From Candidatus Neoanaerotignum galli (GTDB lineage Bacteria > Bacillota > Clostridia > Lachnospirales > Anaerotignaceae): a stretch of DNA of 43,268 bases. The position numbers and the translations under genes are program-made. The notes under the pieces were generated by a model. It did no database searches, was not told the origin of the DNA, and saw only the letters and a list, made by a program, of their open reading frames with translations. This document shows, one piece after another, positions 35,129-43,268 of the stretch; the first letter of the stretch is position 1, and each line of letters begins with the position of its first letter. The DNA is taken from assembly GCA_904381335.1 (NCBI GenBank), contig CAJFIN010000006.1, forward strand, positions 1-43,268. The letters run 5' to 3'.

Positions 35129-35283
35129 TCCTTTTCAAAATCCTCTTTCCCTACGCCGCACAGGGGGCAAACCCAGCTGTCAGGCAGCGCATCGAAGCTA
35201 GTGCCAGCAGCAATGCCCTGGGTATCATCACCTACAGCGGGATCGTACACATAACCACAAACTTTGCATACATACTTGTCCAT
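35125..35283 (-). CDS. Rubredoxin
   Basis: A 52-aa one-iron electron carrier. The two ligand pairs are [10 protein letters not shown] near the N-terminus and [11 protein letters not shown] near the C-terminus, each C-x2-C-G. Rubredoxins serve oxygen and peroxide detoxification in anaerobes. AAGGAGG precedes the ATG at 35283. It is followed without gap by the 56-aa gene and a strong terminator. It lies 28 bp after pyk on the same strand, so it may also be read from the pyk promoter. Confidence 0.96.
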   Translation of the reverse strand: MDKYVCKVCGYVYDPAVGDDTQGIAAGTSFDALPDSWVCPLCGVGKEDFEKE

Positions 35284-35311
35284 ATTTTTTTCCTCCTTAA
35301 ATCATGGAATT

Positions 35312-37078
35312 TTATGAGTGAGCGGAAGCAGGCACTCCCGCATATACAAACCCCTTTTCGGCATCTACCGTAATGAGGGTTCCATCTAAAATCAGGTCTG
35401 TCACTTTCGCGTTACAGATGACCACAGGAATATCCAGCGCATGCCCAAGAATTTCCGCGTGACAGTTTTCACTATTAGCAATAGGGCCCACCACAATGGC
35501 CGCGGCTTTTTTGGCATAGGGCATCAATTCATTGGTGGTACAGGGCGCCACTAGGATATCTCCGGCCTGAAAGGGCTTACAAGTTTGACAAGCTGCTTTA
35601 ATGATATTTGCTTTGCCAGAAGCCACTTTATTGCCCACGCCAACGCCCTTGCAAATCACATCTCCCACAATTTCCACCCGCATGGTATTGGTAGAACCAG
35701 ACACGCCCACAGGTACGCCCGCTGCAATGACAATCGTATCCCCATTTTGTACTAAGCCACTTCGTATCGCCGTTTCCATGGCCAAAGAAAACACCTGGGA
35801 TTCATCTTCAATTTCATCGAGCAATACTGGCCGGCAGCCCCATAAAAGATTCAGCTGACGGTATACTCGTTCAGACGGCGTACTAGCCGCAATGGGGCAA
35901 GTGGGTCGGCATTTTGAAATCATCCGTGCAGTCAAACCGCTTTTTGTCACCGTTGTAATGCAGGCAGTCTTTAATTCGGCAGCCGTTGTGCAGGCAGCAT
36001 AGCTGACAGCATTGGTGAAATTCGTCTGTTCCATTTGAAACTGCCGGCGCAGCACATCCACATAATCTATGCTGCCCTCTGTGGTAACAGCGATATTCGC
36101 CATCATGGCAACACTTTCTGCCGGATAATTTCCCTGTGCCGTTTCTCCGCTGAGCATCACGGCATCACTGCCATCCAAAATGGCATTGGCCACATCACTA
36201 GCCTCCGCCCGGGTCGGTCTTGGATTTGAAACCATACTTTCCAGCATTTGCGTTGCCGTAATCACCGGCTTACAAGCCCGGTTGGCCTTTTGGATCAACT
36301 CTTTTTGCACCAGGGGCACTTCTGCAATGGGGATCTCCACACCTAGGTCGCCCCGGGCCACCATAATCCCATCTGCCACTTCCAATATACCATCAATCTG
36401 ACGGACACCCTGCTGACATTCAATTTTGGCAATGATGGCCATATCCTCTCCGCCATTTTCTTCCAAAACCTGACGGATTTTCATCACATCATCCGGACTA
36501 CGAATAAACGAAGCCGCTACATAGTCAAAGCCCATGCGGATACCAAACTTTAGGTCTTCCACATCCCGCTCCGTTAAGGAGGGCAATTTCACCAGCACCC
36601 CCGGCACATTCACGCCCTTATGGGAGCTTAAAAATCCGCCATTGACCACTTCGCATTCAATGTCCGTTTCTCCGCTATGAAGCACCTGCAGCTCCACCAA
36701 GCCATCATCCAGCAAAATGCGGCTGCCCGTATGGACGTCCTGCGGCAAATGCTGATAAGTCACCGAAACCATATGCTCATCCCCCTCCACCTCTCTGGTG
36801 GTAAGGGTAAAGCGGCTGCCTGGTTCCAAAAACACCTTCTTTTGCTGAAATGTCTTGATACGGATCTCTGGCCCTTTAGTATCTAAAATCAAGGGGATCG
36901 GCGCACCCAGTTTCTCTCGTGCCGCTTTTAAATTCTCAATTAAAACAGTGTGGCTTTCATAATCACCATGAGAAAAATTGATCCGCGCAGCGTCCATCCC
37001 ATTTTGAATCAATTCTTCGATTTTTTCCCGGCTGTCGGTGGCCGGTCCAAGCGTACATACGATCTTTGTCTTTCTCAT
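35312..37078 (-). CDS. pyk: Pyruvate kinase with C-terminal PEP-utiliser domain
   Basis: Makes pyruvate and ATP from PEP and ADP. The 588-aa protein is longer than the 470-aa core. The core has KIVCTLGPA, RINFSHG, the catalytic IAKIECQQGV, VARGDLGVEIP and ATQMLESM. About residues 480-585 are an extra PEP-utilising-enzyme-like domain with NSENCHAEILGHALDIP, the His being in the place of the phospho-His of that family. Such extensions are known in Bacillota. The start at 37078 (MRKTKIVCTL) has AAAGGCGG upstream; 23 extra upstream codons lack support. Confidence 0.97.
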   Translation of the reverse strand: MRKTKIVCTLGPATDSREKIEELIQNGMDAARINFSHGDYESHTVLIENLKAAREKLGAPIPLILDTKGPEIRIKTFQQKKVFLEPGSRFTLTTREVEGDEHMVSVTYQHLPQDVHTGSRILLDDGLVELQVLHSGETDIECEVVNGGFLSSHKGVNVPGVLVKLPSLTERDVEDLKFGIRMGFDYVAASFIRSPDDVMKIRQVLEENGGEDMAIIAKIECQQGVRQIDGILEVADGIMVARGDLGVEIPIAEVPLVQKELIQKANRACKPVITATQMLESMVSNPRPTRAEASDVANAILDGSDAVMLSGETAQGNYPAESVAMMANIAVTTEGSIDYVDVLRRQFQMEQTNFTNAVSYAACTTAAELKTACITTVTKSGLTARMISKCRPTCPIAASTPSERVYRQLNLLWGCRPVLLDEIEDESQVFSLAMETAIRSGLVQNGDTIVIAAGVPVGVSGSTNTMRVEIVGDVICKGVGVGNKVASGKANIIKAACQTCKPFQAGDILVAPCTTNELMPYAKKAAAIVVGPIANSENCHAEILGHALDIPVVICNAKVTDLILDGTLITVDAEKGFVYAGVPASAHS

Positions 37079-37268
37079 ATTCTTCCGCCTTTCGTCCACG
37101 TAACCCTGATTTTCATGATAAAGCATCAGCATATTGAAAGCATCCATATGCCTTTGTTTTTAGCGGAATTATTTTACCATAAGAATACATAAAAAGAAAG
37201 TATATTCCGTTAAATCTTCGTTAAATTAACGTAAAGCGCGATTTCTGTACCTAATGTTGGCCAATATG

Positions 37269-37298
37269 ATTATATCATATGCTCAGCTCTATCCGCAA
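37269..37298 (-). promoter_or_regulatory. Candidate sigma-A promoter of pyk
   Basis: On minus, TTGCGG (37293-37298), 18-bp spacer, TATAAT (37269-37274), giving a leader of about 185 nt. A second candidate with -10 TAAAAT lies nearer the gene, at about 37171-37176. Confidence 0.5.
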
Positions 37299-37305
37299 CC
37301 ATTCT

Positions 37306-40300
37306 TTATCGCAGCACCACATTGTCCTTACCCAATTGTGCTATCAGGGCGGACAACAGCGCCTGACTGCCGTTAACCCAATTTTCTTGCTTGGTCATCA
37401 AAAGATCCCCTGTTTCTGCATTGCGCACTTTCACCGGAATATCCCCACTGTACGTTTGAAGCAGCGGCTCTAACATAGTCAATTCTTTCTGAGAAGGAAC
37501 CCGCAGAAAGAGCGCCTTTGGCTTTTTGCCCATCGGCTCATGCAACAGCTGAGCATCCTGCGGCAGAGCACGGGGCGATGGCGCCTGTTCTGTACTTTCT
37601 GCACCGGTAAGAAGGTCAATTTCATCTGAAATGATCTTTCCGTCCTCCTCCGGGCTGATCTGCACCCTGCCCTTGACCAGCAAAATGGCATCTTCCTGGA
37701 GAAGATCACTATATTTTTCATACACATTTGGAAAGACGACTACCTCTACCGTACCAAATAAGTCTTCCACCTTTAAAAAGCACATCACTTTGTTATTTCT
37801 GGTGTACTTCATGGTTTTTTCTGTCAAAATGCCCCCATAAATGACCCGCTGGCCGTCCTGTATGGTCTCTTCCTCCCAGTCAGCCAATAAATCCCGGCTA
37901 TGGCAGTTTACTTTTTTGTCCAACTGATCCATATATTCTGCCAAAGGATGACCACTGACATAAATGCCCAGTACCTCTTTTTCCATGGCTAGTTTTTCCT
38001 TCATGGCATAGGGTGGCACCTGAGGCAGGCTATCTGTCAGGGAAGGTGCTTCTTGGGTGTCGGCTACGAAGGCAAATAAGTCCATCTGGCCCGCCAAATT
38101 ATTGCGCCGGGAAGAGGATAGGCCATCCATGATTGCCTTATACCCAGCCATATATTGACTGCGCTCTCCGCCCAAACTGTCAAAAGCGCCGGCTTTAATA
38201 AAACTCTCCACCGCTCGCTTATTTAACTCTTTGCCATCCATCCGTTGAAAAAAGCCTGTTAAGCTGCGAAAAGGCCCATTTTTCTCTCGTTCTTCCACCA
38301 TCGCACGAATGGTTCCCCGACCCACGCTTTTGATGGCCGCTAGACCAAACCGGATCTTCCCACCAGATACGGAAAAGCCCTCATATCCTTCATTGATATC
38401 CGGCGGCAAAAGGCCAATTCCCATTTTTTTGCATTCTTCAATATACCCTGCCACTTTTGTGGTATTATCCATCACACTGGTCATCAGCGCAGCCATAAAT
38501 TCCACAGGATAATGGCATTTTAAATATGCCGTCTCATATCCCACCACAGCATAGCAGGCGGCATGGCTTTTATTAAAGGCATACTTGGCAAAATCCGTCA
38601 TTTCATCAAAGATTTTTTCCGCCGTGGCCGCATCAATGCCATTGGCCACGCAGCCGGGCACCTGTCCTTCTATACCATAAACGAAGTTTTGCCGTTCCTT
38701 CGCCATCACATCTTCCTTTTTCTTACTCATGGCTCGGCGTACTAGATCGCTTCGGCCCAAGGAATAACCCGCCAATTTCCGCACAATCTCCATGACCTGT
38801 TCCTGATAGACAATACAGCCATAGGTGCTTTTTAAGATGGGCTCCAAAAAAGGATGGGTATATTGGATATGATCTGGATCCTGCTTTCCCCGCAGGTATT
38901 TAGGAATAAAATCCATGGGACCGGGGCGGTACAAGCTAATGCCGGCAATGAGGTCATCAATGCGGGTAGGCTGAAGCTCTTTCATAAAGGATTTCATCCC
39001 CGTACTTTCCAGCTGAAAAACGCCCTCTGTTTTGCCCTGACCGATCATTTGGTATACTTCCTGGTCATCCAAGGGAATATGGTCGATATCAATATCCACT
39101 TTCTGGCAGCGTTTTACCTCTTTGACGGCATTTTGAATCACCGTCAGTGTACGTAATCCCAGAAAATCCATTTTCAGCAATCCCAGTTCTTCCAAAATCG
39201 TCATGGTATACTGGGTGGCAATCACGCCATCATTGTTATTGAGCGGGACATATTCCATCACAGGATCACGGCAAATCACAACGCCTGCTGCATGGGTTGA
39301 AGCATGGCGGGGCAATCCTTCTAACCGCATGCTCATATCCAGCAAATATCGTACGTCCTCTTCCTGGTCATACCGTTTTTTTAGGTCTGGATTCATCTTG
39401 AGCGCTTTTTCAATGGTTATGCCCAGCTCCATCGGAATCATCTTACTGATTTGGTCCACTTCCGCATAGGGCCGGTCCAGTGCCCTGCCCACATCCTTCA
39501 CAGCGCCTCTGGCAGCCATGGTGCCGAAGGTAATGATCTGCGCCACATGGTCTTCTCCATATTTTTCCACCACATAGTCGATCACTTCCTGCCGCCGTTC
39601 ATAGCAGAAATCCACATCAATATCGGGCATACTTACCCGTTCCGGATTTAAAAAGCGCTCGAAAATCAAATCATATTTGATGGGATCAATGGTGGTAATA
39701 GAAAGGCAATAGCTGACCATACTTCCCGCCGCCGATCCACGGCCCGGCCCCACCATGATCTGATGGTCTTTTGCAAAACGAATAAAATCCCACACAATGA
39801 GAAAGTAATCCACATATCCCATTGTCTCAATGGTTTTTAACTCATATTCCAGCCGCTGGCGGAGCTGCGTATCATTGGCGGGATATTTTTGGGCAAAGCC
39901 CGCATAACATAACTCACGCAGGTATTCGGATGCCGTTTTCCCCTCCGGCACATCAAACCGAGGCAGTTTCAGCTCATGAAATTTCAATTCTACATGGCAT
40001 CGATCGGCAATTTTCTGGGTGTTTTTCAGCGCCTCTGTAGCATAAGGGAAGAGAGCATACATTTCTTCTTTGCTCTTTAAGTAGAATTGGCCTCCTTCAT
40101 ACCGCATGCGGTCTTCATCATGGATCGTCTTGCCTGTCTGAATACAAAGTAAAATATCATGGCTTTCCGCATCTTCCGGATAAATATAGTGGCTGTCATT
40201 GGTGGCAATAAGAGGAATGCCCGTTTGCTCATGAATACGCATCAAAGCAGCATTGACCCGTTTTTGTTCTGGCATACCATGATCTTGCAGCTCTAAAAAG

Positions 40301-40821
40301 AAATTGCCTTTGCCAAAAATATCCTCATACTGGAGCGCTATTTCCTGGGCCTTTTTCTCATCACCCATTAATATGGTTCTTGCCACAGGGCCGGCCAAAC
40401 AAGCGCTGGAAGCAATGATGCCCCGATGATAGCGGCGCAAAATCTCCTCGTCCACCCGAGGCTTATAATAAAACCCCTCTAAAAAACCGTAAGAAACAAT
40501 TTTCATTAAATTGGCATAGCCCTCATTCGTTTCCGCCAGCAGCACCAGGTGATAATAACTAAACCCTTGGGAATTATCTTTGATCAGGCGGGATTTCGGC
40601 GCCACATACACTTCGCAGCCCAAAATTGGCTTTATGCCCACCGCTTTTGCCGCTTTATAAAATTCTACCACGCCATACATAGCCCCGTGGTCTGTAATCG
40701 CCAAGCTATCCATGCCAAGCGCTGCAGCCCTGGCTACCAACTCCTGAATCTTGGCTGAACCATCCAAGAGACTATACTCTGTATGCACATGCAGATGGGT
40801 AAACTCCAGTGGTTTTTCCAT
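37306..40821 (-). CDS. dnaE: DNA polymerase III subunit alpha (DnaE)
   Basis: A replicative-type C-family polymerase. The 1171-aa protein has the PHP domain (FTHLHVHTEYSLLDG, residues about 7-21), the palm with GPGRGSAAGSMVSY and catalytic PDIDVDF (about 400), the fingers and clamp-binding region with NKSHAACYAVV and YLKCHYPVEFMAAL (about 755-780), a helix-hairpin-helix region, and a C-terminal OB fold (about 985-1070). It is the DnaE type, not PolC. The start MEKPLEFTHLHV at 40821 agrees with the family. It is monocistronic and divergent from the 422-aa gene. Confidence 0.97.
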   Translation of the reverse strand: MEKPLEFTHLHVHTEYSLLDGSAKIQELVARAAALGMDSLAITDHGAMYGVVEFYKAAKAVGIKPILGCEVYVAPKSRLIKDNSQGFSYYHLVLLAETNEGYANLMKIVSYGFLEGFYYKPRVDEEILRRYHRGIIASSACLAGPVARTILMGDEKKAQEIALQYEDIFGKGNFFLELQDHGMPEQKRVNAALMRIHEQTGIPLIATNDSHYIYPEDAESHDILLCIQTGKTIHDEDRMRYEGGQFYLKSKEEMYALFPYATEALKNTQKIADRCHVELKFHELKLPRFDVPEGKTASEYLRELCYAGFAQKYPANDTQLRQRLEYELKTIETMGYVDYFLIVWDFIRFAKDHQIMVGPGRGSAAGSMVSYCLSITTIDPIKYDLIFERFLNPERVSMPDIDVDFCYERRQEVIDYVVEKYGEDHVAQIITFGTMAARGAVKDVGRALDRPYAEVDQISKMIPMELGITIEKALKMNPDLKKRYDQEEDVRYLLDMSMRLEGLPRHASTHAAGVVICRDPVMEYVPLNNNDGVIATQYTMTILEELGLLKMDFLGLRTLTVIQNAVKEVKRCQKVDIDIDHIPLDDQEVYQMIGQGKTEGVFQLESTGMKSFMKELQPTRIDDLIAGISLYRPGPMDFIPKYLRGKQDPDHIQYTHPFLEPILKSTYGCIVYQEQVMEIVRKLAGYSLGRSDLVRRAMSKKKEDVMAKERQNFVYGIEGQVPGCVANGIDAATAEKIFDEMTDFAKYAFNKSHAACYAVVGYETAYLKCHYPVEFMAALMTSVMDNTTKVAGYIEECKKMGIGLLPPDINEGYEGFSVSGGKIRFGLAAIKSVGRGTIRAMVEEREKNGPFRSLTGFFQRMDGKELNKRAVESFIKAGAFDSLGGERSQYMAGYKAIMDGLSSSRRNNLAGQMDLFAFVADTQEAPSLTDSLPQVPPYAMKEKLAMEKEVLGIYVSGHPLAEYMDQLDKKVNCHSRDLLADWEEETIQDGQRVIYGGILTEKTMKYTRNNKVMCFLKVEDLFGTVEVVVFPNVYEKYSDLLQEDAILLVKGRVQISPEEDGKIISDEIDLLTGAESTEQAPSPRALPQDAQLLHEPMGKKPKALFLRVPSQKELTMLEPLLQTYSGDIPVKVRNAETGDLLMTKQENWVNGSQALLSALIAQLGKDNVVLR

Positions 40822-40955
40822 ACTCTGCTCCCACTTTCTCTTCTGTCATTCATTGTACCCATGGAAACATCATTTCATTGCTTTTTGCTGATTTTGCCGG
40901 ATTTTGATTCCATGTTGTACCATTTCCTTTCGATTCCGGCACAAACTACACATTT

Positions 40956-40961
40956 ATTATA
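40956..40961 (-). promoter_or_regulatory. Candidate -10 of the dnaE promoter
   Basis: A perfect TATAAT on minus about 135 bp upstream of dnaE, with a weak TGAGAA 16 bp further upstream. Confidence 0.45.
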
Positions 40962-41069
40962 TCATGTTTTAGTTAAATTCTCACCCTCTTCTTTTTTTAT
41001 GCATAAGCAGCATAGCCCCTCGCATATCTTTATGTTGATCTGCTCCCTGGAAGGGGATGGTGTTATTCC

Positions 41070-42338
41070 ATGATTTCCGCCTATTATGTAGATGAAGGAG
41101 CGGGCGGCATTGTATACTGGCAGGAGCGAAATGTGGTTTTCTGTGATGGAAAGCCTCTTCTCCCCGCCCGCTGCAGCCACTTGTTTTTTGCCCACCAAGG
41201 CCCAGCACTTTTTGCCATTACACCGCAGGGGCAAGGGGTACTCGCCCCGATTAAGGCCGGCAGCCTAGGCCGAAAGCAGCCCCTCTCTTTACCGGCAGCA
41301 ACATGCCAAGCCGAAGAAGCTGCTTTATGGATGAATGCCCAAGCCACGGGCCTAGGCTGGGTGCAAAAAGACGGCGCGCTATTTTGGTCGGATTTCTCCT
41401 CCCCTGCTCGATGTATTGGTCATACCAATAAAGCCCAGCTACTTTGCTGTACTGTTGGCGGCCCACCTGCGATAGTATATCCCGGTCCCGATGGCCTGCC
41501 TTATTTGAGCATTTTCCCCTTTGCTTCTGCTTTGCCACTATCATCAAAGGGGCAGCTGCTGGCCGATGCCTCCATTTTGTGGCTTGGGGATACGCTGCAT
41601 CTGCTGCTTTTGCTGACAGAAGATGGGAAAAACCACCTCTACTACCGCCATTTTACTGGTGATATTCTTTCTGACGCCATGCTTCTCTCCTCCTCCCAGG
41701 GGCTGATCGGGGCGGCGCTTTACCAAAATCAGTATGGTTTATTTGCTTCTGCTTATGGACAGGATAGGCTCATTTATACTTTTTCCACCGACCAAGGCCA
41801 TTCCTTCTTCCCTGTCACCCGCCATTATGTGCCGCTGCATGTGCGGGAGAAAGCCCAGATCCTAGGGAATGAGGGGGCCGGGGAGATTTATCTCGATCAG
41901 GCTGCCCAGCCGGTGGATACCGGGTTTTTCCGTCCCAAATTACGCTCCTCAACCCATCTGTCAGACACCGGAAAACCACTACCGTCCCCTCCGCCGCCAA
42001 GCCAGGCCCTGCAACAGCTTCGAGCCCAAGAGGAAATGCTGCGCCGCCAATTTTCTCAAGCCCAGGCTGAATGGGCCCGGGAGCGCAGCCAGCTAGTCTG
42101 GCAGATTCAGGCACTTCATCAACGTTTCGCTTCCCAAGCCCAAAAACCAGCGCCAATACAGGCCGCTTCCCGAAACGAGACAGCAATACCACAACAGAAG
42201 GCGCCTTCGGTAGACGACCTATCATCTCAAGCACCCTCAGAAGTACCAGACAAAACCATATCCAGCTCCTTTGCGTCAGATGATGGCAAAGAAACAAAAG
42301 AAACAGATGATAACCCAGTAAGAGATGAAACAAAATAA
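41070..42338 (+). CDS. Uncharacterised 422-aa protein: propeller-like N-terminus, coiled coil, acidic tail
   Basis: Family not recognised. Residues 1-265 are made of short beta-like segments typical of a propeller, and one sequence, FSTDQGHSFFPV (about 238-249), resembles a sialidase Asp-box (S-x-D-x-G-x-[ST]-[FW]). About 300-315 is Pro-rich. About 315-360 is a coiled coil (QALQQLRAQEEMLRRQFSQA, then EWARERSQLVWQIQALHQRF). The last 60 residues are acidic and Ser/Thr-rich, probably disordered. No signal peptide or membrane helix. AAGGGG lies 13 nt upstream of the ATG, rather far. It diverges from dnaE. A structural or scaffold role is possible but unproven. Confidence 0.7.
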   Translation: MISAYYVDEGAGGIVYWQERNVVFCDGKPLLPARCSHLFFAHQGPALFAITPQGQGVLAPIKAGSLGRKQPLSLPAATCQAEEAALWMNAQATGLGWVQKDGALFWSDFSSPARCIGHTNKAQLLCCTVGGPPAIVYPGPDGLPYLSIFPFASALPLSSKGQLLADASILWLGDTLHLLLLLTEDGKNHLYYRHFTGDILSDAMLLSSSQGLIGAALYQNQYGLFASAYGQDRLIYTFSTDQGHSFFPVTRHYVPLHVREKAQILGNEGAGEIYLDQAAQPVDTGFFRPKLRSSTHLSDTGKPLPSPPPPSQALQQLRAQEEMLRRQFSQAQAEWARERSQLVWQIQALHQRFASQAQKPAPIQAASRNETAIPQQKAPSVDDLSSQAPSEVPDKTISSSFASDDGKETKETDDNPVRDETK

Positions 42339-42349
42339 ACTGCCAAAGC

Positions 42350-42376
42350 ACATCCCCCATCCGCCCAGGGGGATGT
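42350..42376 (+). terminator. Hairpin after the 422-aa protein gene
   Basis: ACATCCCCC and GGGGGATGT form a perfect 9-bp stem, 12 bp after the stop. The T content after it is modest. Confidence 0.65.
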
Positions 42377-42718
42377 GTCTATGTTTCCTTCTCTTTCATT
42401 GGTCTTCTTTGTCCCCTTTCCCCATCATTGTTTTTGCTTCATCCTACTTGGATAGCGCCCTTTCTGCTCAACATGGCATGACATAAACCAAGGGGACGCT
42501 GTCTTTTTTTCAAGAATGCTGCCAAAATCAAACGAAGGGATGCACATTTTTTATCAAGCCAGTATTTTTCACCCCACCCTGCGCAGCTCTTTCTCGTAAA
42601 ACGGATTTGCCTTTTCCTTGTGCAACGTAAGTTTGTTTACGTCATACCTCCAACTAAGGTAGCCCTCTGCCCTTTTTGTTTTACAGTCCGCCATCTATTT
42701 GGCCATTTTATCCTATAG
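42377..42718. other. Intergenic stretch without a recognised gene
   Basis: No open frame with a ribosome site and no clear repeat seen. Confidence 0.5.
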
Positions 42719-42756
42719 AAAAAAGAAACAGCGCCTTTATGGACTGTTTCTTTTTT
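42719..42756. terminator. Symmetric hairpin, bidirectional terminator-like
   Basis: AAAAAAGAAACAG and CTGTTTCTTTTTT pair perfectly with A/T runs on both sides. Confidence 0.7.
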
Positions 42757-42792
42757 CCTACTGTTTTATTTTTTATGAAAGGATTTATATAA

Positions 42793-42897
42793 ATGAAAGA
42801 AAAATTCAATGAATTTCCAAATAAATCAACAGACATTTTTCGGGGAATTGGCGAGAGTACAAGTGTTATGGTACCCGTTGGAGGATCTCCATTATAA
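42793..42897 (+). CDS. Possible 34-aa small protein
   Basis: ATG behind AAAGGA (9-10 nt spacing). The product reads MKEKFNEFPNKSTDIFRGIG and ends SVMVPVGGSPL. The composition is protein-like, but the ORF is short and no similarity is recognised; it may be a fragment of a lost gene. Confidence 0.3.
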   Translation: MKEKFNEFPNKSTDIFRGIGESTSVMVPVGGSPL

Positions 42898-43091
42898 TGC
42901 TTTTTATCCATTTTACCAGGCCTGTACCCAAAACTCGCGTGAAATGCAACTTCCTCATTTCAAACTGTGCAAATCGTATGAAATGCACGGTTTTAAATTG
43001 TAATCTCACCCAATTTTTAGACAGTATCGTTGAATATTTAAAAAAATGTGCTATGATGAAATAGATATAAGCATATTCTATCAAGTTCCAT
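42898..43091. other. AT-rich gap before the partial amidotransferase-like gene
   Basis: A promoter-like TTGAAT-N16-TATGAT on plus (about 43031-43058) points into the following gene in antisense. Nothing else seen. Confidence 0.35.
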
Positions 43092-43268
43092 TCAGATTTT
43101 TCTCTGTTGGATACAGAGATCAGCAAAGGCTTCAAAAATCCGCCGCTGCTCCGGATACGCCAAAGCCATAAGCTCTGGATGCCACTGTATGCCCCATTGG
43201 AGCTGGTCGTTGGATTGCAGGCTTTCAATGACTCCATCTTCCGCCCAGCCGGTTGCCACCAACCCCTC
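43092..43268 (-). CDS. Gamma-glutamyl-GABA hydrolase-like class-I amidotransferase (PuuD/C26), 3' end only
   Basis: The last 58 residues are visible; the gene continues past the right edge. WAEDGVIESLQ followed by WGIQWHPELM is the C-terminal signature of peptidase C26/PuuD-like glutamine amidotransferases, with the catalytic His and Glu in HPE. The nucleophile Cys lies outside. PuuD hydrolyses gamma-glutamyl-GABA in putrescine degradation. Clostridial members may act on other gamma-glutamyl compounds. Confidence 0.88.
   Translation of the reverse strand, partial: EGLVATGWAEDGVIESLQSNDQLQWGIQWHPELMALAYPEQRRIFEAFADLCIQQRKI

Noticed and set aside
42708..43237. Frames of 64-123 codons on both strands near the right end
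   Set aside because: They overlap a terminator hairpin or the true amidotransferase-like frame and have no ribosome sites.

Overview
The window reads as chromosomal DNA of an anaerobic, probably spore-forming member of the Clostridia (Bacillota). The basis is strong AGGAGG-type ribosome binding sites, sigma-A promoters with 16-18 bp spacing, a compact glycolytic operon, a clostridial thiS-thiF-thiG-thiH order, a rubredoxin, a CAP/SLH surface protein, a very Cys-rich coat-like protein and mother-cell-sigma-like promoters. No species can be named from sequence alone. No rRNA or tRNA gene was recognised.

Layout. 1-1.3 kb: the 5' part of a subtilisin-like protease (minus), then on plus a Leu/Met-rich 60-aa peptide and an uncharacterised 136-aa protein. 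1.3-6.3 kb (minus): glycolytic operon pgk-tpiA-gpmI-eno behind one clear promoter, without gap. 6.4-9.1 kb (minus): metallo-beta-lactamase-fold protein, MATE transporter and cobalamin adenosyltransferase. 9.2-13.0 kb (plus): thiazole operon thiS-thiF-thiG-thiH plus a ThiE/TenI-like gene, behind a strong promoter and a leader with a terminator-like hairpin but no TPP riboswitch consensus. 13.4-14.4 kb (minus): zinc-ribbon, DUF2085-like and DUF3781-like genes. 14.4-15.2 kb: non-coding, with a GC-rich hairpin-dense island. 15.2-19.6 kb (minus): tspO, an IlvD/Edd dehydratase, a GntR/FadR regulator and dinB.

19.6-24.6 kb is a gene graveyard. It holds one degenerate type I-C-like CRISPR repeat next to frameshifted cas2, a cas1 with a stop and three frameshifts, a cas4 with two in-frame stops, and a C-terminal stub of cas7 (csd2). 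cas3, cas5 and cas8c are gone. Beside it are a frameshifted gene like those of conjugative elements, a further reading frame with two in-frame stops, and repeats. Genes on both sides are intact, so the decay is local.

24.6-43.3 kb (mostly minus): yebC, an IMPACT (YigZ) protein, the Cys-rich repeat protein (plus) with a SigK-like promoter, a secreted SLH-CAP protein, pyruvate carboxylase, radA with a tiny coupled leader ORF, a conserved 138-aa protein, rubredoxin with a 56-aa overlapping partner gene, pyruvate kinase with a C-terminal PEP-utiliser domain, and dnaE. Then come a plus-strand 422-aa protein with a propeller-like N-terminus and a coiled coil, a mostly empty 750-bp stretch, and the 3' end of a class-I glutamine-amidotransferase-like (PuuD type) hydrolase.

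Together pgk-tpiA-gpmI-eno, pyk and pyc cover lower glycolysis and anaplerosis. The thi operon makes the thiazole half of thiamine only; no pyrimidine-branch gene (thiC, thiD) is present here. The most distinctive items are the collapsed I-C CRISPR locus, the Cys/Asn tandem-repeat protein, the Leu-rich peptide with a SigE-like promoter and the unassigned thi leader.
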